DNA from: Bostrychus sinensis
Taxonomy: Eukaryota > Chordata > Actinopteri > Gobiiformes > Eleotridae
Length of the DNA: 64,000 nucleotides
Direction: 5' to 3'
Assembly (NCBI GenBank): GCA_020698575.1
Contig: CM036243.1
Span: 12,577,903-12,641,902 of the forward strand
Position numbers and translations under genes: made by a program. The notes below the pieces were generated by a model that was not told the DNA's origin, searched no databases, and saw only the letters and a list, made by a program, of their open reading frames with translations. Below, piece by piece: positions 36,901-51,900 of this stretch (its first letter is position 1; the number at the start of each line of letters is the position of its first letter).

Positions 36901-39900
36901 ATTTTCATCTATTCACTGAAAAAACATCCATCCACATGAAAGCGTTTGGCAAAATATCCCTTTTCACTACAAACACTCAACTTCACTTATGTGGACAGAC
37001 AATCAGATGATGGAAAAGCCAATTTCACAGTTAAATGTACCAATAAATAAACTTAGTACTGTAAGCAGCATGTCTAAAGCAAAACAGTGGTCTCTTTTCT
37101 GATTGGACAATAGGTGATGCAAGGTTAGAACCAAAACAAAAAACGTAAACAAAAACAACTTGGGCATTTTGTAAAACCTTTTTTTAAATTGTTAATAATT
37201 CAAATGTACCATTGTTATCAGTAAAACTAATAAGTGATTTCAACATGTTTACATCATATCTTGGGACACATGTGGGTAATTATTATGTAATCTAAAAAAT
37301 ATATACTGCTCATAGTACCTTTAAATTACACACCATACATGTCTTAGTACCTATTCTTTTTTCAAATATTGTATCATTGTATGAAAGGAGTATCAAAGTG
37401 TATACAGGACCGACAACAAATCACTCTCACATTTATTCACTAGGGCCAATTTAGAGTCACCAATTACCTAACACATGCATGTCTTTGGACGGTGGGAGGA
37501 AGCCCAGAGAGAACCTAAAGTAACACGGGGAGGACATGCTGACTCCAACCAGAGGTATATGTTAGCTGGCACAATTATTAAGCTCCTTGCTGTGAGGCCG
37601 GAGTGCTAACCACTCTGTCACCCTGAACCAAAGCTTCAAATATTTACATTTTCAATGTGCCCTACGTGGATCAAATGGTAGAGGATATACCACACATGAA
37701 GCAGGCACCTAGGTTAAACTTCCCGGTCAGGTCTGTTTCCAGCTTGTTATCACTCTGTCACTGAGCCTTCTTTCTTGTCTAGCTACTATCCCTATCCAAG
37801 AGGGTCAAAACGATCCCCCATATATCTCTCTAATAATCATATTGTGGGATCTCTCACTGGTCAGCCTGGAAGAATGTTTCCCATATATTGCAATGTAAAC
37901 AATGAAAATTTAATTCCTGTCCATTTGACCATATAATATTTCATGTCTATTGTTAGAATGAAACAAAGCCTTCAAAATTAAAATTTAAATGTTCATATTC
38001 CTGTATAGAGCTGTCAAATTACGACCAACTACTTCTCTAATACCTTAAGGTTACTAAATGAGAGCCCTCTCCACACACTTGTCTCACCTCCTTATAGCCA
38101 AATACAGAGATTAGAGCAGTGTCTAAGCCTGATAACCTTCTCTTTACACTAAAGGGACTCTGCCAGATTCATCACACCAATAATTATTCTGGGAAATGGT
38201 CATCTGTGCCTCGAGACAGTGTTTTACAAGAGCTGTTTTAGGAGGCGCTGATGGGAAGCATCTGTGCCGAACCTCAGGACAACACGAGAGAGCAAATGGA
38301 AGACAATAGAGTTTAAATAGACCCTGTGACTAGGTATTAAAAGCTTTACATGATGCCTTTATTTGCTCCTAAATTCTTCTGCTGCCTGTTGTTAATTAGC
38401 CATTAGCGGATCATTGCTTACACTTATCCAGCATAACCTTCACAAGAACAATCATTATAATACGGTCATCGGAACAACAAGCTCTAAATGCCTGCCCCCG
38501 TGTTTCACAGCAGTTATGTTGTTAAACTAGTTGTAGCTGTTAGATGATAGCCACTTTTCAATTAAAAGTGGTTTGTGTGAGAAGACAGCTAGCCAAAACT
38601 GTGACTATGACCAAGAAAAGACATCAGTATGGCTTTGGCTGCTTATTATTAAAAAGATTAACACCACTGTATATTGTTGACCACATTGTCATATGGTGCT
38701 AAAAAAGGCGATAACAAGCAGACAAGAAAAACTATTGACAGGAAGCCTACATCAAACTCTGCTCACCAGTGCTGCACAATAGGTTTAAATACCATTATCA
38801 GGCGTGCTGCCTGGTTTTCTGGACCCCCAGAAAAGATATTACATTGGGCCCTAGCACTGAAAACTAAGCTAACCATACACATTGACCGTTACCACAACAT
38901 ACAACAGAGTGCAAATACGTACAAAATGCAATCCAATCATCAATGACCAGTGAGTTAATCTCTGGTGTTTTTAACTGAATCACTATGGAGAGATTTCTAT
39001 TTTAATTTCTTAAATATTGCAACTCAATAAGTTTGTGGTAGATGTTTGAAGAAAATGGGAGTTAATTAGGAATCTTCTATTATTATCTCCAAGGCTGAAT
39101 AAATATTATTATTGAAATTTTGAACAAATATAGCCATTCTAATATTCATTCTAATTTGATCCCCACCAATTCGAGCTGAGTTTCCAGGGGTTGGAAGTAA
39201 TGGTCGCAGATATAACTACCTCTACATGTAAAAGGATAAAAATACAGCAAAATAAATTCAAGGGGCAGTGCCAACAAACACAGAACAACTTGAGGGTTGC
39301 TAAGGTTTCAACAACATTGTAGACAAACAGTTATGACAGGCCATAGGCTCTAAACTGATGAAATATGGCTTGTGTGGGTGTGAGGGGTTCCAGGCCCTCT
39401 TCATTAAAATTGTGAATGGTACTGAATGATTGACTTATGGTAGCAATTTTTGTCTGTTTGTTTATTTGTATGGTCTAGTGCAAAAATGTATATTGCACCA
39501 TTAAATATTCCCCACTCCTCCCTCTCTGAGCAGGTATGGTATGAAGTGCAGAGAGGAATAGTGATGGGCAGTGGGTAGATGTGTGCCCTTAAAAAGACAC
39601 CTTTTCTGAAGTTTAAAGACCCCAGCTAAGTTTACTTTGCAGCAGCCATCCGCATAAGAAGGGGGCCCTTGGGGGTGTGGATAGAGGAGATGAGGTGGAG
39701 CTGGTCAGGGGCACATGAAGGGGATCAGAGGAAACCCCAGAGGATGGCCCGCTTATACAGCCAGGTAAGAGGCCAGTGCTTTGTGTCCCATGCGGCTCCA
39801 CTCGCAGGTCAGCTCCAAGGACCCTATGTGTTCAGAATAGTTTGCTGACCCCCGCGCCCCGCCCCTAGACAATGCGGTCCTGCAGCTCAGCTCTAGTTTT

Positions 39901-42900
39901 GGCCTGGCCAGCCAGGCAGGAGGATGGACATCCCTTAACAGGCAGCATCGGCGGCACCGTGGCTGCTAGCTTGTAATTAGCTCGGACAGCTCAGGCTTGG
40001 AGAGAGGCAGCCGGGCTATATCATAATGAGCTCAGCTGGGATTAGGAGGACAGGGCAAGGGGGTGAGCAGAGGGGAACCAAGGAGAGGGGGCAGCTAGAG
40101 GAGACGGCGGTGGGGGTAAGTAGCAGAATTCTGGCCAAGTGCAAGCATCGCACAGGGCTAGAGGGATGCAGCTGGGAAGACAAGGAGGAGGCGGGGGGAA
40201 GAGGAGGGTACAGAGGCCTGAGATAGAGGAGGGAAGAGGTGAGGAGAGGTGAAGGCTAGGGGAAACAGGAGAAGGAGGGACTATGGCTTTAGGACAGGCT
40301 TTGTGGAGAATCACAGAGGGTCAGTGTGCGCAGTACGGTTACACGGGATACTCCAGATCAAACAAGCCAGTGCTATACACGCCCAAGACAACTCGGGAAC
40401 AAGGCTTTAGCCAAAATCAGAGCCACACCTACCACAGCAGCTACACAGAAGTCTAGGGTAGCAGGATATATTAAAAAGCATTATTGCAATATGTCTGAAA
40501 TTACTAGTAGTTTCTTATCATCTGATGGGCATTTACTAATGGCTTGTCAAAATAATTGTCCAATCACAGCTTCAACATAAAAAAAGAAAAACTGCTCTTC
40601 CTGTTTCATTCCTCCTGTTTTAAAAACTTGTGTTTTGTTCAGATCTATGCCTGATTAAAACCTACATTTGTCCTGAGTTTAGTCTTAGATTTAAACCTAG
40701 TTCTAGGTTGTTTATGAACTGAAATAAACTTGTATTGTATCAAAGAGGGCTTTCAGATATCACAGTTATCAGCAGATATATTGCTTTTTTTTTCTCTAAT
40801 ATCATGCAGTCCCAGTATTTTGTTATAAATGTATCGTTAAACTCAGACTCCTTCTCCATAAATACCTAGCCAGAGATTTTCATAATGTGAAATTACTGCC
40901 TGCACTTTTATGTGTGAATTTCTGGGCAGCCAATTTTACAAATGAGCACAGTTTCTAATGATCCTGCTTTGGCTCCTGCTGGCTGGTAATGATGTGGAGG
41001 GCTAGGTGAACGCTGTGAAGTTGGGAAGGGCACACACTCAAATTTTAACACCCACAAACAAGAAGGGACAGTGGGAGAGCCGTCGAAGAGTGTGTGTGAA
41101 AATTAATGAGATAAAAGTTGAGATTCAAGTGTCCACTTCTCATATGTGAAGAGACTTACTTCTCCAGAGAGAGTTTCCTGGTGAGGTTTTTAAGGTATGC
41201 AAGTTCGTTCCACACAGCATCACTGTCCTCCTGCCGGAGCTGCCATGGCTCTGCACGCTGGATCCTTCCGGCCCTGGACAAAAACAATATATTTGAGTGG
41301 GACAAAATATTGAAATTTGTGAGTAATGTAACAATTCATTTGTTTTCTACAGGACCTATTCTGGCTGCTTTGTGCATATTGTTATGGCCACTCTAGATGA
41401 TCAGTCAGTCCCAGGGCGAACATTTGAAGACATACAGTAAATACACCAATAAAAAATAGGTCAAGATTTGTCATGAAAAATATCCTATTTAACAGTTGTC
41501 TTGTTGCAAATCTAGCCGACATGTACAGTTAGGTTCATAAGTTTTTGGACACTGATTGTTGTTTTGAACATCATCATAAATAAAATGCTAATTCTTAATA
41601 CTTTGGTAAAAATACTTTGCAGGTGATGACTACCTGATGTCTGGAGACAAAAGACATCACCAAACACTGGGTTTCCAATTTTATGATGCTCAGGTGGGCC
41701 TTTAGTGCAGCTGCCTTCAGTCGTTGCCTCTTTGAGGGTATTTTTGCCTTAAGTTTTGTCTTAAACAAGAGAAATGCTGCTCGATCAGGTTGCGATTTGG
41801 TGACTGACCACTGGCCATTGTAGAATATTTTACTTATTTGCCTTAAAAAACTCCAGGGTTTGCTTTTGCTGTGTGTTTTGGATTACTATCCATCTGTATT
41901 GTGAAGCGCCATCTATCAACTTCATGGCTTTTGTCTGAATCTGAGCAGAAAGTTTATCTCTATACACTTCAGAGTTCATCCGGCTGCTTCTGTCTTCTGT
42001 CACATCATCAATAAACACCAGTGACCGAGTGCCATTGGAAGTTCTGCAGCTCATGCGTCGTTATGGTGGACCTAGACACTGATACACCTTCTTCCTGGAG
42101 AGTGTTCTACTCTAAGATGGATCTTAGTGAAAAGGTTTTTCACCATTTTTGTATCCAGTCTAAGGATGGTCTGGTTCACTTCCATTGAGAGACTGCATAT
42201 TGTGGTTTCACAGAAATAGCTTCCAAATGCAAATGTCACACCTAGCATCAAGTCCAGATCTTTTACCTGCTCAGTCTATGATGGATTAATGAGGGAAATG
42301 GCCCATGCAGCTCAGGAAACGCTCCAAATACTTTTGAGCCACTGAAAAAAAGACTGCTACACATTAAAGAGCTTAATTCCTAAACCTTTTGTCTGATTTT
42401 GACATGAATACTCTCAAATTACAGCTGAGAGTCTGCACTTTAAGTACATATTAATTATATAACCATATTTTTAATATGTTTTGGTAAAAAGCTAAAACAA
42501 CAAAATTTGTGTCAGTGTCCAAATACTTATGGACCTAACTGTATGTTTACAGCGTTTTGCGCTGCTTCTTTATCCTTACTATTGGCCAGTGCTCTCAATC
42601 ACTGTTTATTGTTATTATCACTGTTTATTGGTTCACGCATGTTCATATTGGATGATTGATTACCTAATTGTTGCTTAAGTTCTCAGTTAATACATACCTC
42701 TGCTACATGAACTACAATATTTGTCTTTGCTATGAGAAAAAAAGTTTGCTTGAATTCAGGTTTATACACTTTCCAACATGAGTCAAACTCCTTTAACTAA
42801 TTATTTATTTGGTTGCAATACAAAAAAAAAAAACAATAAAATACTTGATTTAGGACACTTATGGTCATTATACTGTATTTGAATGAATCTCTATCACACA

Positions 42901-45900
42901 AAATCGTATAACATTGCATTGCTATACCAGCTCTAGCCTCAATGTTGCCACAAAATGCATACGTATATACACAAGGGAACTGGGTGGCACTGTATGTTAC
43001 CTTGCTGCCTCATGCACATTCACATGGGGTAACAAGGCCCCTTAGTCTCTGTTTTTGTTATTCAGCCATCTTTAGCAGTATTCAAATGAGCAGCCTTGAC
43101 TTTGACATTTCAGTGGCAAATCATGTACACACGCCTGCATGTTTGTTAAAGCCCAGGGCACTGCCCATGTGTCAGGGCAGTGGAGCATTCCCTGTGCACC
43201 ATGCAAATGTAAATAATGGCAAAAACACACTTGCAAACGAGGTCATTCAAATGTCTACACCTCACTTATGAATACTTAATGACAATTTGTGGTCTGTGGC
43301 CGGGCTCACCATTGAACTTCAACTCTCTCTCACTCTTTTACACGTACGGTCCCCACAACCCCCAGCAGCATCCCAGCACACACCCATCAATCAGTCACAT
43401 TCAATTCCAATTAGTCTTTCATTTGCCAAATAAACCAACTCTAAGTGAGGATTCCAGATTGAAATAGTAGCAGACAGAAGCACAACACAATTTTTCACAG
43501 AGGATTGTTTCTCATTTTCACTCAATCAATGTGAAAAGGTGTAGTAATGGATTGTCAGGGTCACTGCGGAGGACTTTTTCTCATAGTCATTATTGGCTCT
43601 CTGGATGCCAACACGCTACGCTAATACTAGTAAAACCCGGGTGCCTGGGAGTTGGAAGCTACTAAGGAACGGCAAATGTTTTCCTTTAATACTGTTAATG
43701 CCCCTGTGAGTGTTTTGAAATCCCTTCAACTTCTTCAGCATATGCACAATGTATCTGTCCATGGATGGCATTGGTGAACCTAGTTTTCTGTAGTTCTACC
43801 ACAAGTGAAAGTATGCAAATTGTTCTTGTATTTAAAGAATCCAAGAAATGTTTTTGCACTTAAAAGCATTCCATCATTAACAAACAAGACCTTAACAATC
43901 CCACTGGTTGGTGTAGGGCACTTGTCAACAAAGAAAATGGCTGTGCTGGCTATGTCTGCTTACACAAACAATCAGCCAAAATAAAAAGTCTTAACTTGAA
44001 AAAAGAGAAACAAAATAAAAAACAGTAATAATTGGGGGATGGCTAAATTCAAGGTAAGCTCTGAACTTCAGATTTACTTTTGTAAAATAAAACAAAAGCC
44101 AGGATAGTTTCTAAGGACAAAAAAAAAAAAAAATGATGATGAGCCTAGTAAGTCTTAGTCTTAGATATAAGAATGGTTATAGCTGTAAAAGCACAGCTCT
44201 GGTTAAGTGTATAAACTGCATTTAGTGTGAAAGGTGCATGGCACATTATTAAGTCGCGGTAAAGCTTTATACATTTTAATTTGTTTACACTGGGCCTAAA
44301 AGCTGTTGAACACAGAGCCTTGAGAGAGCTATCTTCTTCAGGCCTCAGCGCTCTCTCCCTGATGGTATCCTGGTTTCCATTATTAAGCAGGAGGAAATAG
44401 AGAGAACTTTTCCACACCGCTGCGGCTAATTGCTCTGATTCAGGGGGAATCTGTTTATGGGAGCAACTTTGATCAGAGTACGTATGCCTTAATAGCCTTT
44501 AATTTTATTTGCTCACCCCCATCATCCCCAGTCTGATTAAAAAACTTTTTCCCTTCTCTAATATAAATATGAAGTTGCCTTTTCCCCTTCTCCATCATTC
44601 CATTTTGGGAAAATATGGTAGTAATGGTGACTGACAGGGTGTTTTCACTGGGACTGGATACTACTCAAGCCACTGCATGCTGATAAGCTAATGAAGTATT
44701 CAGGTGTGTGGTGATTGGCTGGTTGTTGTATTCTGGGAGGGACACAAGGCTCCTACCGTCATTCAACACCTAACCATACCAAGTCTATGCTCAATTGATA
44801 TGAGGTAAATAAAGCTGCAAAATATAATGAAAACATGTCACGCTCAAAAATAAGTTGTCCAAATACTTACAAGATGCAACTATTTGCAGTTTTAGTGCAT
44901 TTTAACTCTTATATCATATTGTCAATATATAACAATTTTGCAACAATGGACGTTGGTACCCAACAGTTTACATGTTCTGAAACTATTCAGAAATGTTTAT
45001 GCCTATGTGAATTAGAAAATCACAAGAAAAGACATCAGTGTACTATTCAACAACACAGTCATATGGTATGTTTCTCACCTACTGTCCAGCTCTGGTAAAA
45101 AGTTACAAAAACCTTACAGTACAAAGGTTTTTCCAGGTAAGAAAAAGACATGTAAGCTTAAACAATCTTTTTATGTCCCACAAAAGGGGAAGAAATTAGG
45201 CCCCCTGCATATTTCCAAAAAGGCAACAACACAGCATGAAAGCTACTGGGGAACTCCCTAACAAGCTGGAGATGCAATGAGACTCGACGCCTATCCCCAC
45301 TGACTTGTTAGGGCCCTGATTTCCCACCACTAATGGGAGTATTTAAGTCATTTTCTATTGTCTCCCATTCAGGCTGGCATTACCCCAGTGGGCTTAGCAG
45401 CTATTTAGAGATGGGGCGTGATGCCAAATGAATGCCAGGATCATAACACTGAGTGACTGGCTGGTGCCATGGAGAGCTTTTGAGTGAAAAGGGCAGAGCT
45501 GCCTATTGAATCAATTCTATGTCAAATCAGTCATGAAACACAAATATGGCGAGACTAAAAACAAACATTTTATGCCTTGAATCTTTGAGTGCAAAAGATT
45601 TTCCACTGATTTGCTCCACACATTGCTCAACACAGATTTGAATGACAAGTAAACAATATTTCTTGCATTTAGGGGAAAATGTTGGCATATTAGAAAAAAA
45701 ATACAACCCTGTACTGTATCATCTGGGCTTTATTACCAAGAATTTTTAAATGCTGACACACTCCAATAAGGGACACTCTCAATGGCTGTTACTGAGTGCC
45801 TATAACCTTGAGAAAGTGTCTGCTCCATTCCGTGCTATGTGGCATACACCGCAAAATGGTGCATTAAAGAAAAACATCATTAGAACTAAAAGTATTCGAA

Positions 45901-48900
45901 TAACACAAAACTCAGCCAAGGCACTGTCTCTATCCAGCAATGGACTTGAGTCAAGGATCTCCAAGATCAGAAGTAATTGCTAGATCCATTTAGTCACAAA
46001 ATGATAAAAAAAAAACAAAAAAAAAAAAACTAAAAAGTACTAATATGAATTATTTGGTATACAGTTGGTACTTTTGGACCCATCTTGCAATGATATAGAG
46101 GCGTGGTTCCCAAAGTGGGGTCCGGGGCCCCCTGGAGATCCGCGAAGGTACTGCAGGGGGCCCCCCAGAGGTTTTCTATATTAAGTACATTAAAATAAAT
46201 TAAGTTTAGCTTTAAAAATATTACTTTTAGCCAAAAGTAAGTGTTTTTGTAATGTTTTTATAGAAATCTACGAAGAAAGACATGACAAAATTTTTGAAAT
46301 ATGATAAAGTTTTATCGCAGGGGGTCCACGTGGGATTTTCTGAAATTTAAAGGGGCCACGACATTGTTGACTTTGGAAATGGCTGGTATAGAGTCCAGGA
46401 CCATGCCCTGGGCCTACTTACTGTTTCTAAAAGTTTTAACAAAAAACAAAAAAACACAACTTTTTGAATTACCTTGTCAACAGACCTACAAACCAACCAG
46501 GGGTAATGAAATTAGTAAATAAGTTTAACAAGGCAAAAATAATTGTATTACAGAGATGTAACAATATTTAAGTTAGAGGTTTAAGGTGAGATCTAAACCT
46601 TGGTTTGATATCTCAAACATATTTCACAGTTTTAGATCAGATTAGATTTAAAAGTTTGAAATGGCACAAGACAACACACAGTGTGAAACCTGAAATGCGT
46701 CAATCGAAACATCATAAACAATTATATAGTACTAATAATTTTAATATAAAAACATGGAAATACAGTAGTACTGTGGTTGAAACCAAGATGCAATAAATAA
46801 AAATGAGTAGTGATGCTTTGAGGTTATGATGTACGATTTGACACAGCTCACTATTCCTACAGCCTTCCTGATAACCTGCTAAAACATATATAGCGGTGGT
46901 ACAGTGGGTGTTGACTCTCTGTTCATCTGGCTGTCTTTGTTCCCACTGTCTCAGACACATGCTGTTGAGCCGCGCTGAGCTGACAAGAGCCGAGTGGAGC
47001 CCAGTGCTGCTCATGCTCTCTCACTTACACTGCTTTCACACGGGTTCACATTGCACCGCTGTTTTCTTTAATTAACCCAAAGAGAAAACATCTGACAGGG
47101 TCAACGCTGGCTCCCGCATGGCCACCAAACACACTCACCTTTAAGTTACACTGTTTAAAATATCCTTAAAGGGGAAAAGTGCATTTTTTTCTTGTAGTCG
47201 AGGAAAGCATAATGCGATAAGAACCATCTATAGACTATAAGGTGTCAACTAGGCTTTATAGTTCCACCAAGACTTAAAAAAAGTAATGGTTTGCTATTGA
47301 AAATTGAAATTATTCATTTTTGCATCTAGAATGCTGTCTGGATCAAGAAATTTTGTTATGAGCATTTACCATTGCGATATGAGGCCAGGACTCCAGTAAA
47401 AGTACAAAAGGAAAATAGTTAACCATTAATGACAGATATAAGGGCTTTGGACTAATGGATTGAGCATTTACCACTGAAATAAAAGATAGCTGGTTCATGG
47501 TTGGGAAACTGTATCTATACCATTGCGAGATAGGGCAATGGCTTAGTGAAGGTTGTAGATTTGCCTAAATGTTTATTTCATTTTTAGGAAGCTTTGAACA
47601 CGATTGGCCTCTTAAGTTAGGAATGCTCTAATTGGCTGATTGGTCTACATATCTAGCCAACATTGAAGCAAAGCCAATAATACAAAGAATGGGGCTATTT
47701 TGGCATATTTGCTTAAACAGCAACACAGTGCAAAAAAAGAAAAATCTAAATAAAAAAAGGTAGCAAGATGTAGAATAGGGAGAGTATAATTGGCAGTGCT
47801 TTTATGCAATATCTAATAGTGAAGATAAGTGCAAGTTCAAACCAAGACCTGAAATTTGAGGTAGTCTAAAAACACAGTATTTATTGTAGTATTTTATTAG
47901 TATTATGGTATGGTGAATTTGTCTATTTTTATTTTAACTAAAATCTGGACATTTTTCTATGCTGCTGTTGCGTGGAGGAAGAAGAGAGTAAGCAACATAA
48001 CCTAACTGAAGATGGCACATCCACAATATTTATGACAATATCTACACATTTTCCGCTACGGGTAAAAAGTCACGTGGTTTCTGGTAAAGATAACATGTTG
48101 AATCAGGAAATGGCCTTCACCCCTCATCCTCTTCCTCCTCCACAGGCCTTCTCAAACACCTTGTACGGCCCCCCTAGGACCAGACACCTCCTATCTTTGG
48201 CTCTCACATCCTAATGAACGCTGTGGGAGAAGGAGACGCAGACACACTTGGCACAAAATGGCCCAAATTGACTGGGCTTAAAACCCCTGAGCTTCTCAAA
48301 GGCAGTGAAATTCCTACCACTTACCCAAATCCAGCGCCCGGCTCCTGTCAGACAACATGTGGAGAGGAGTAAGACCCTAAGACTACTTTTGTGAGTGGTT
48401 TCTGGAGGTTATAGAGTTTCACAGGAGCTTTTAATATAAGGCAAAGTTGAGTTATGTGTGCATTTTACTCCTGACTGCCGTATCGAAGGGAAAGTTACTT
48501 TGTATGTATGGTTCTCAAGTGATTTATAAAAGGTACTGGCTGTATGTGCACAGGCCTTGTAAAGTGGGCCTTTTATTGTCTGTTTTGATTATACCATAAT
48601 AAAGCAGATTATCAAAACTGCAAGACACAACATGTGAAGGTGCCACTGGCAAACTTAATGATGGCCACTGACTTTCACTATGGTGTTACTGGTATTAAAT
48701 ATAGGCATGGTACAGGGTAGGCATGGGACTGATAACAGTTTCGAGGGATGGTGGCTGTATTCAGTATAAAGGAGGCGGAGTGTATTGATTTGTGCCTTAG
48801 TCATACACAATTCTCTCAAATAATTTAGTAATATGGTCAGATGAATGTGCCAGTGACACCAATGCACCCAATGAAAAGTTAGTTTTAATCACTGCTGTAA

Positions 48901-51900
48901 TAGCCTAAATTTATTCTACATTTGTTTGCATGAATTTGATTTATTGAAGAATTTGGTTTGGAACAATGTAGTCATAATGCAACAATGGACAGATTTTCTC
49001 TACCAGCACCAGTAGCACTGTATACTGCATGAAGGTTTTTGCTAACAACAAGAGCAACTTAATATTAATACTTACTGTAATTACCTCAGGTTAAACTTAG
49101 CAGTAATGCCTTGATTTGTGATATGGCAGAAAGTGACATAACCATGATGGCTGATTTACGCAAAATAAGCCATGTGCTTATGTAATTTAACAGAACATGT
49201 TTTTTGTTTAGTTTTTTTGCCATCTTTGCTGTTTCTGCTGCTTTTGCCGTTGTTGTTTTGTGTTCATTAAATTTGTTCCAGTATGTACTTACTCTGTATG
49301 TTTGTACTGCCCCCATTCATTTTCTGATTGGTTAATGTACATATATCTAATTTTTCATCAATTTGTTATGCCCCCTGGAAATCAACCTGAATCAACAGGT
49401 ACCAGAATAACTACTGCTAGTATATACTAAAAATGGCTGATCAGGGTAAATTGGGAAACCAGTTCTCTTACTGTTTTATGTCTGGTCTTGGGCATCTAGT
49501 ATTTTAGGGGGCTTGAATAATCAAGCAACACGTCTGCATTATAAAAAAAAAAGTGGGTAAAGTGAAAGTGTATGTGAATGTTAAACATATTCATCTCTGT
49601 GATGATAAAAAAATAAACAGCAAATGAGAACACAGTACAGGACATTGAATGACCTGATGCTGGAAACACACTTATGTATTTTCATGTTCCGTCTGTGATT
49701 CAAATCATTAAAACAGAGCTTTCAACAAACTTTCAATCATTTCCACATCTGCTGAAATTTTTACTAACAATTGTAGAAAATAGCAGCTGTTTTGTCTCTT
49801 AACTCTCCCTATATATGTATGTTTTTGTATAACACTACTGTGAATACTTACATTCCATTTGCCTTCTCCAGTTCTTTCAGCTGATCTCTTATTGTTTTGT
49901 AGTTGCTCTGAATGAGGCGTAGACGTTCACGTCGGTTATCGTGAGCCTTCCTCAATTCCTCATTCTCATCAATCTGTAAGACATGGCGACTTTTAAATAA
50001 CAAAACATAGCTAAGAAAGGGAAAAAAAAGTTGTTCACAGTTTGCTACATTGATGCGCTGTGCAAGACTAGGGTCCTCGCTCTTTTTTTATTTTTAATTT
50101 GGTGCACTGTTAGAGCACCTGAGCCTGACGAAAGTCCGCACGCCTGTCTCCTCTCCTGACATGTGAGAAACATCATTAAAGTCTGATATTTACATGACCA
50201 GTCAAAAAGGACACAAAACATCAAACAATAGCACACACGAGACACATTCACGTCTTTGAACCCAGTTACTGCAGTTACCAGCTGACGACCGGCACAGTTT
50301 GTTGCTGACAATGTTGTTGACAGCTATTAAATGTAGCAAAGATTGGGCATGCGGCTTCAAAGCAAGAGCGAGAGAAGACAACGTATAGATTTTTTCCTTG
50401 TCAGGGGCACACCACTCCTCCCCATCACACTGACCTTAACAGAGAGGGCGATGGAGAAAACACTTTCAACAGGCAGGACAAACAGAGGTGAAAAAAAGAG
50501 TAAAAAAGGAGGAGGATGGAAATATGGGGAAAAAGAACCAGTTGAGAAATTAGAAGAAAAGAGAGAGCGGCTGAGGCAAAAGGAAGAGTGCAGGACAGGT
50601 TTCTGCTTGAGTGGCCAGGGCTGGGGAGAGTTGTCGAGCGCTTTCTGAAGGGAAGGAGCTTGTTTACTGCTGATATGACACGGCTGCCCTGCAGAGAGGG
50701 AAATGCGAGCCCTCAGCCCTGTTATTATTAACAAGGACAAAGAGAACAGAGACGGCACACAAACATGCACTGGACACAAACACATACACACACAAGATGC
50801 CCAACACATTCACATATACACGCTCAAGCTGCCAATGTGACAAGTATGGATTTTCCCCTGTGCGGATTATTCACACAGGACATCTACAAGACATCCTGAG
50901 CCCCTTCACGTAGCCCCCAACCTCTCAAAAACAACGCTTTAATGAAAAGGGCCAGACCTGGGCCGTGGTGGAACTAGGAGCTAAGGGAGAAGACAGAAGA
51001 GTTGAAGCAGACTGATGGAGGGATGCAGCTAGTGGCAGGGCATTAGCCACATCATGGATTCCCAGGCTCCTTATAGAGTTTCCCTTGGGCTGCTCCGCTC
51101 TGGTCATCAGGCCACAGACCCTTGCCCACCGATCAATACACTCCCTTCCCAACCCATATACACATCTGTGGACGTTTTCAAGCTGAAAAATAATTACACA
51201 GCAACAGCGAATGTTTACTTGAAAGTAGGAAAAAGAAACAACACAAAAAGCTAAGCTAAAGAGCTAACTGTCTGCTGTAGTTAGCGCTAAGGTCAACGTG
51301 TCAATTGCAGAGAGATGTACACCCAATTTCAGAAAGAAGTGGATAAGGACAAGTCAAGTAAGAACACACTGAGCAAAATAGTCCATACAAACCCAATTCT
51401 TCAAAGCTCATTTAAAATGGACTGCCTCTAGGATCAGATGAACCAAATTTTGAAACCATGTAATGACTTCTGAAAGTGCATGAGCCCTTGCAGTGATTTC
51501 TAGTACAGATTCATGACTGTTTTTGATACAGTCCCACTTTAGCCTGAATATCAGACTTCCTTTTTTTAAAGGATTCTTTACTATTGGGAGATGGGGCTAA
51601 TTTTGCCATTAGAGCTTCGAACTCCACAAATAATGCCCAGAAACACAGGCAAATAATGTTATAATCTTTAGGGGTTTCTGTTAGAGAGTGCATACCTCCG
51701 CCAAGCCATAGGGTCAGTCACCTGAGTGCTTCTTGTTTTACTATACATTACTAAGTACAACAGAGGTGTTCAGTGTCGCTAATGGAGGTCAGGTAACGTT
51801 GCCTAAAATTAAATCAAGAAAAAGAACAAAGACTACATCCTGTCCCTGCCCCAATGCCCTTATTAGGTATGGTTATAGATAAAAGTTGGCAGTCAAGAGT

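Larger units (their letters stand above)
32383..41159 (-). other. 8.8-kb cntln intron
   Basis: The donor is GTAAGT and the acceptor CTTTAG. Two copies of a dispersed fish repeat lie in opposite orientation (34330-34565 plus, 37425-37632 minus). Candidate regulatory blocks are at 36290-36760 and 38060-38500, and a purine-rich tract lies at 40030-40290. The segment 33208-33422 starts TAGGGCTG and ends GCGCCCTA and may be an eroded DNA element. The rest is AT-rich with no feature seen. Confidence 0.65.
41274..49851 (-). other. 8.6-kb cntln intron
   Basis: The donor is GTAAGT and the acceptor TCCAG. It contains a Tc1-like element with a broken transposase (41524-42543) and a small hAT element (46101-46385). 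Repeat-free balanced-composition blocks are at 42940-43690, 45240-45500 and 48090-48360, and A-rich runs lie near 42822-42836, 44119-44134 and 46006-46030. The rest is AT-rich. Confidence 0.65.

Noticed and set aside
39613..40314. Pro/Ser/Leu-rich open frames in the GC-rich part of the 8.8-kb intron
   Set aside because: They arise from the purine/pyrimidine-skewed tract and have no domain, splice sites or conserved feature.
50343..50648. 101-codon plus-strand open frame
   Set aside because: It is low-complexity, Lys/Glu/Arg-rich because of a purine-rich tract, with no splice or promoter context.
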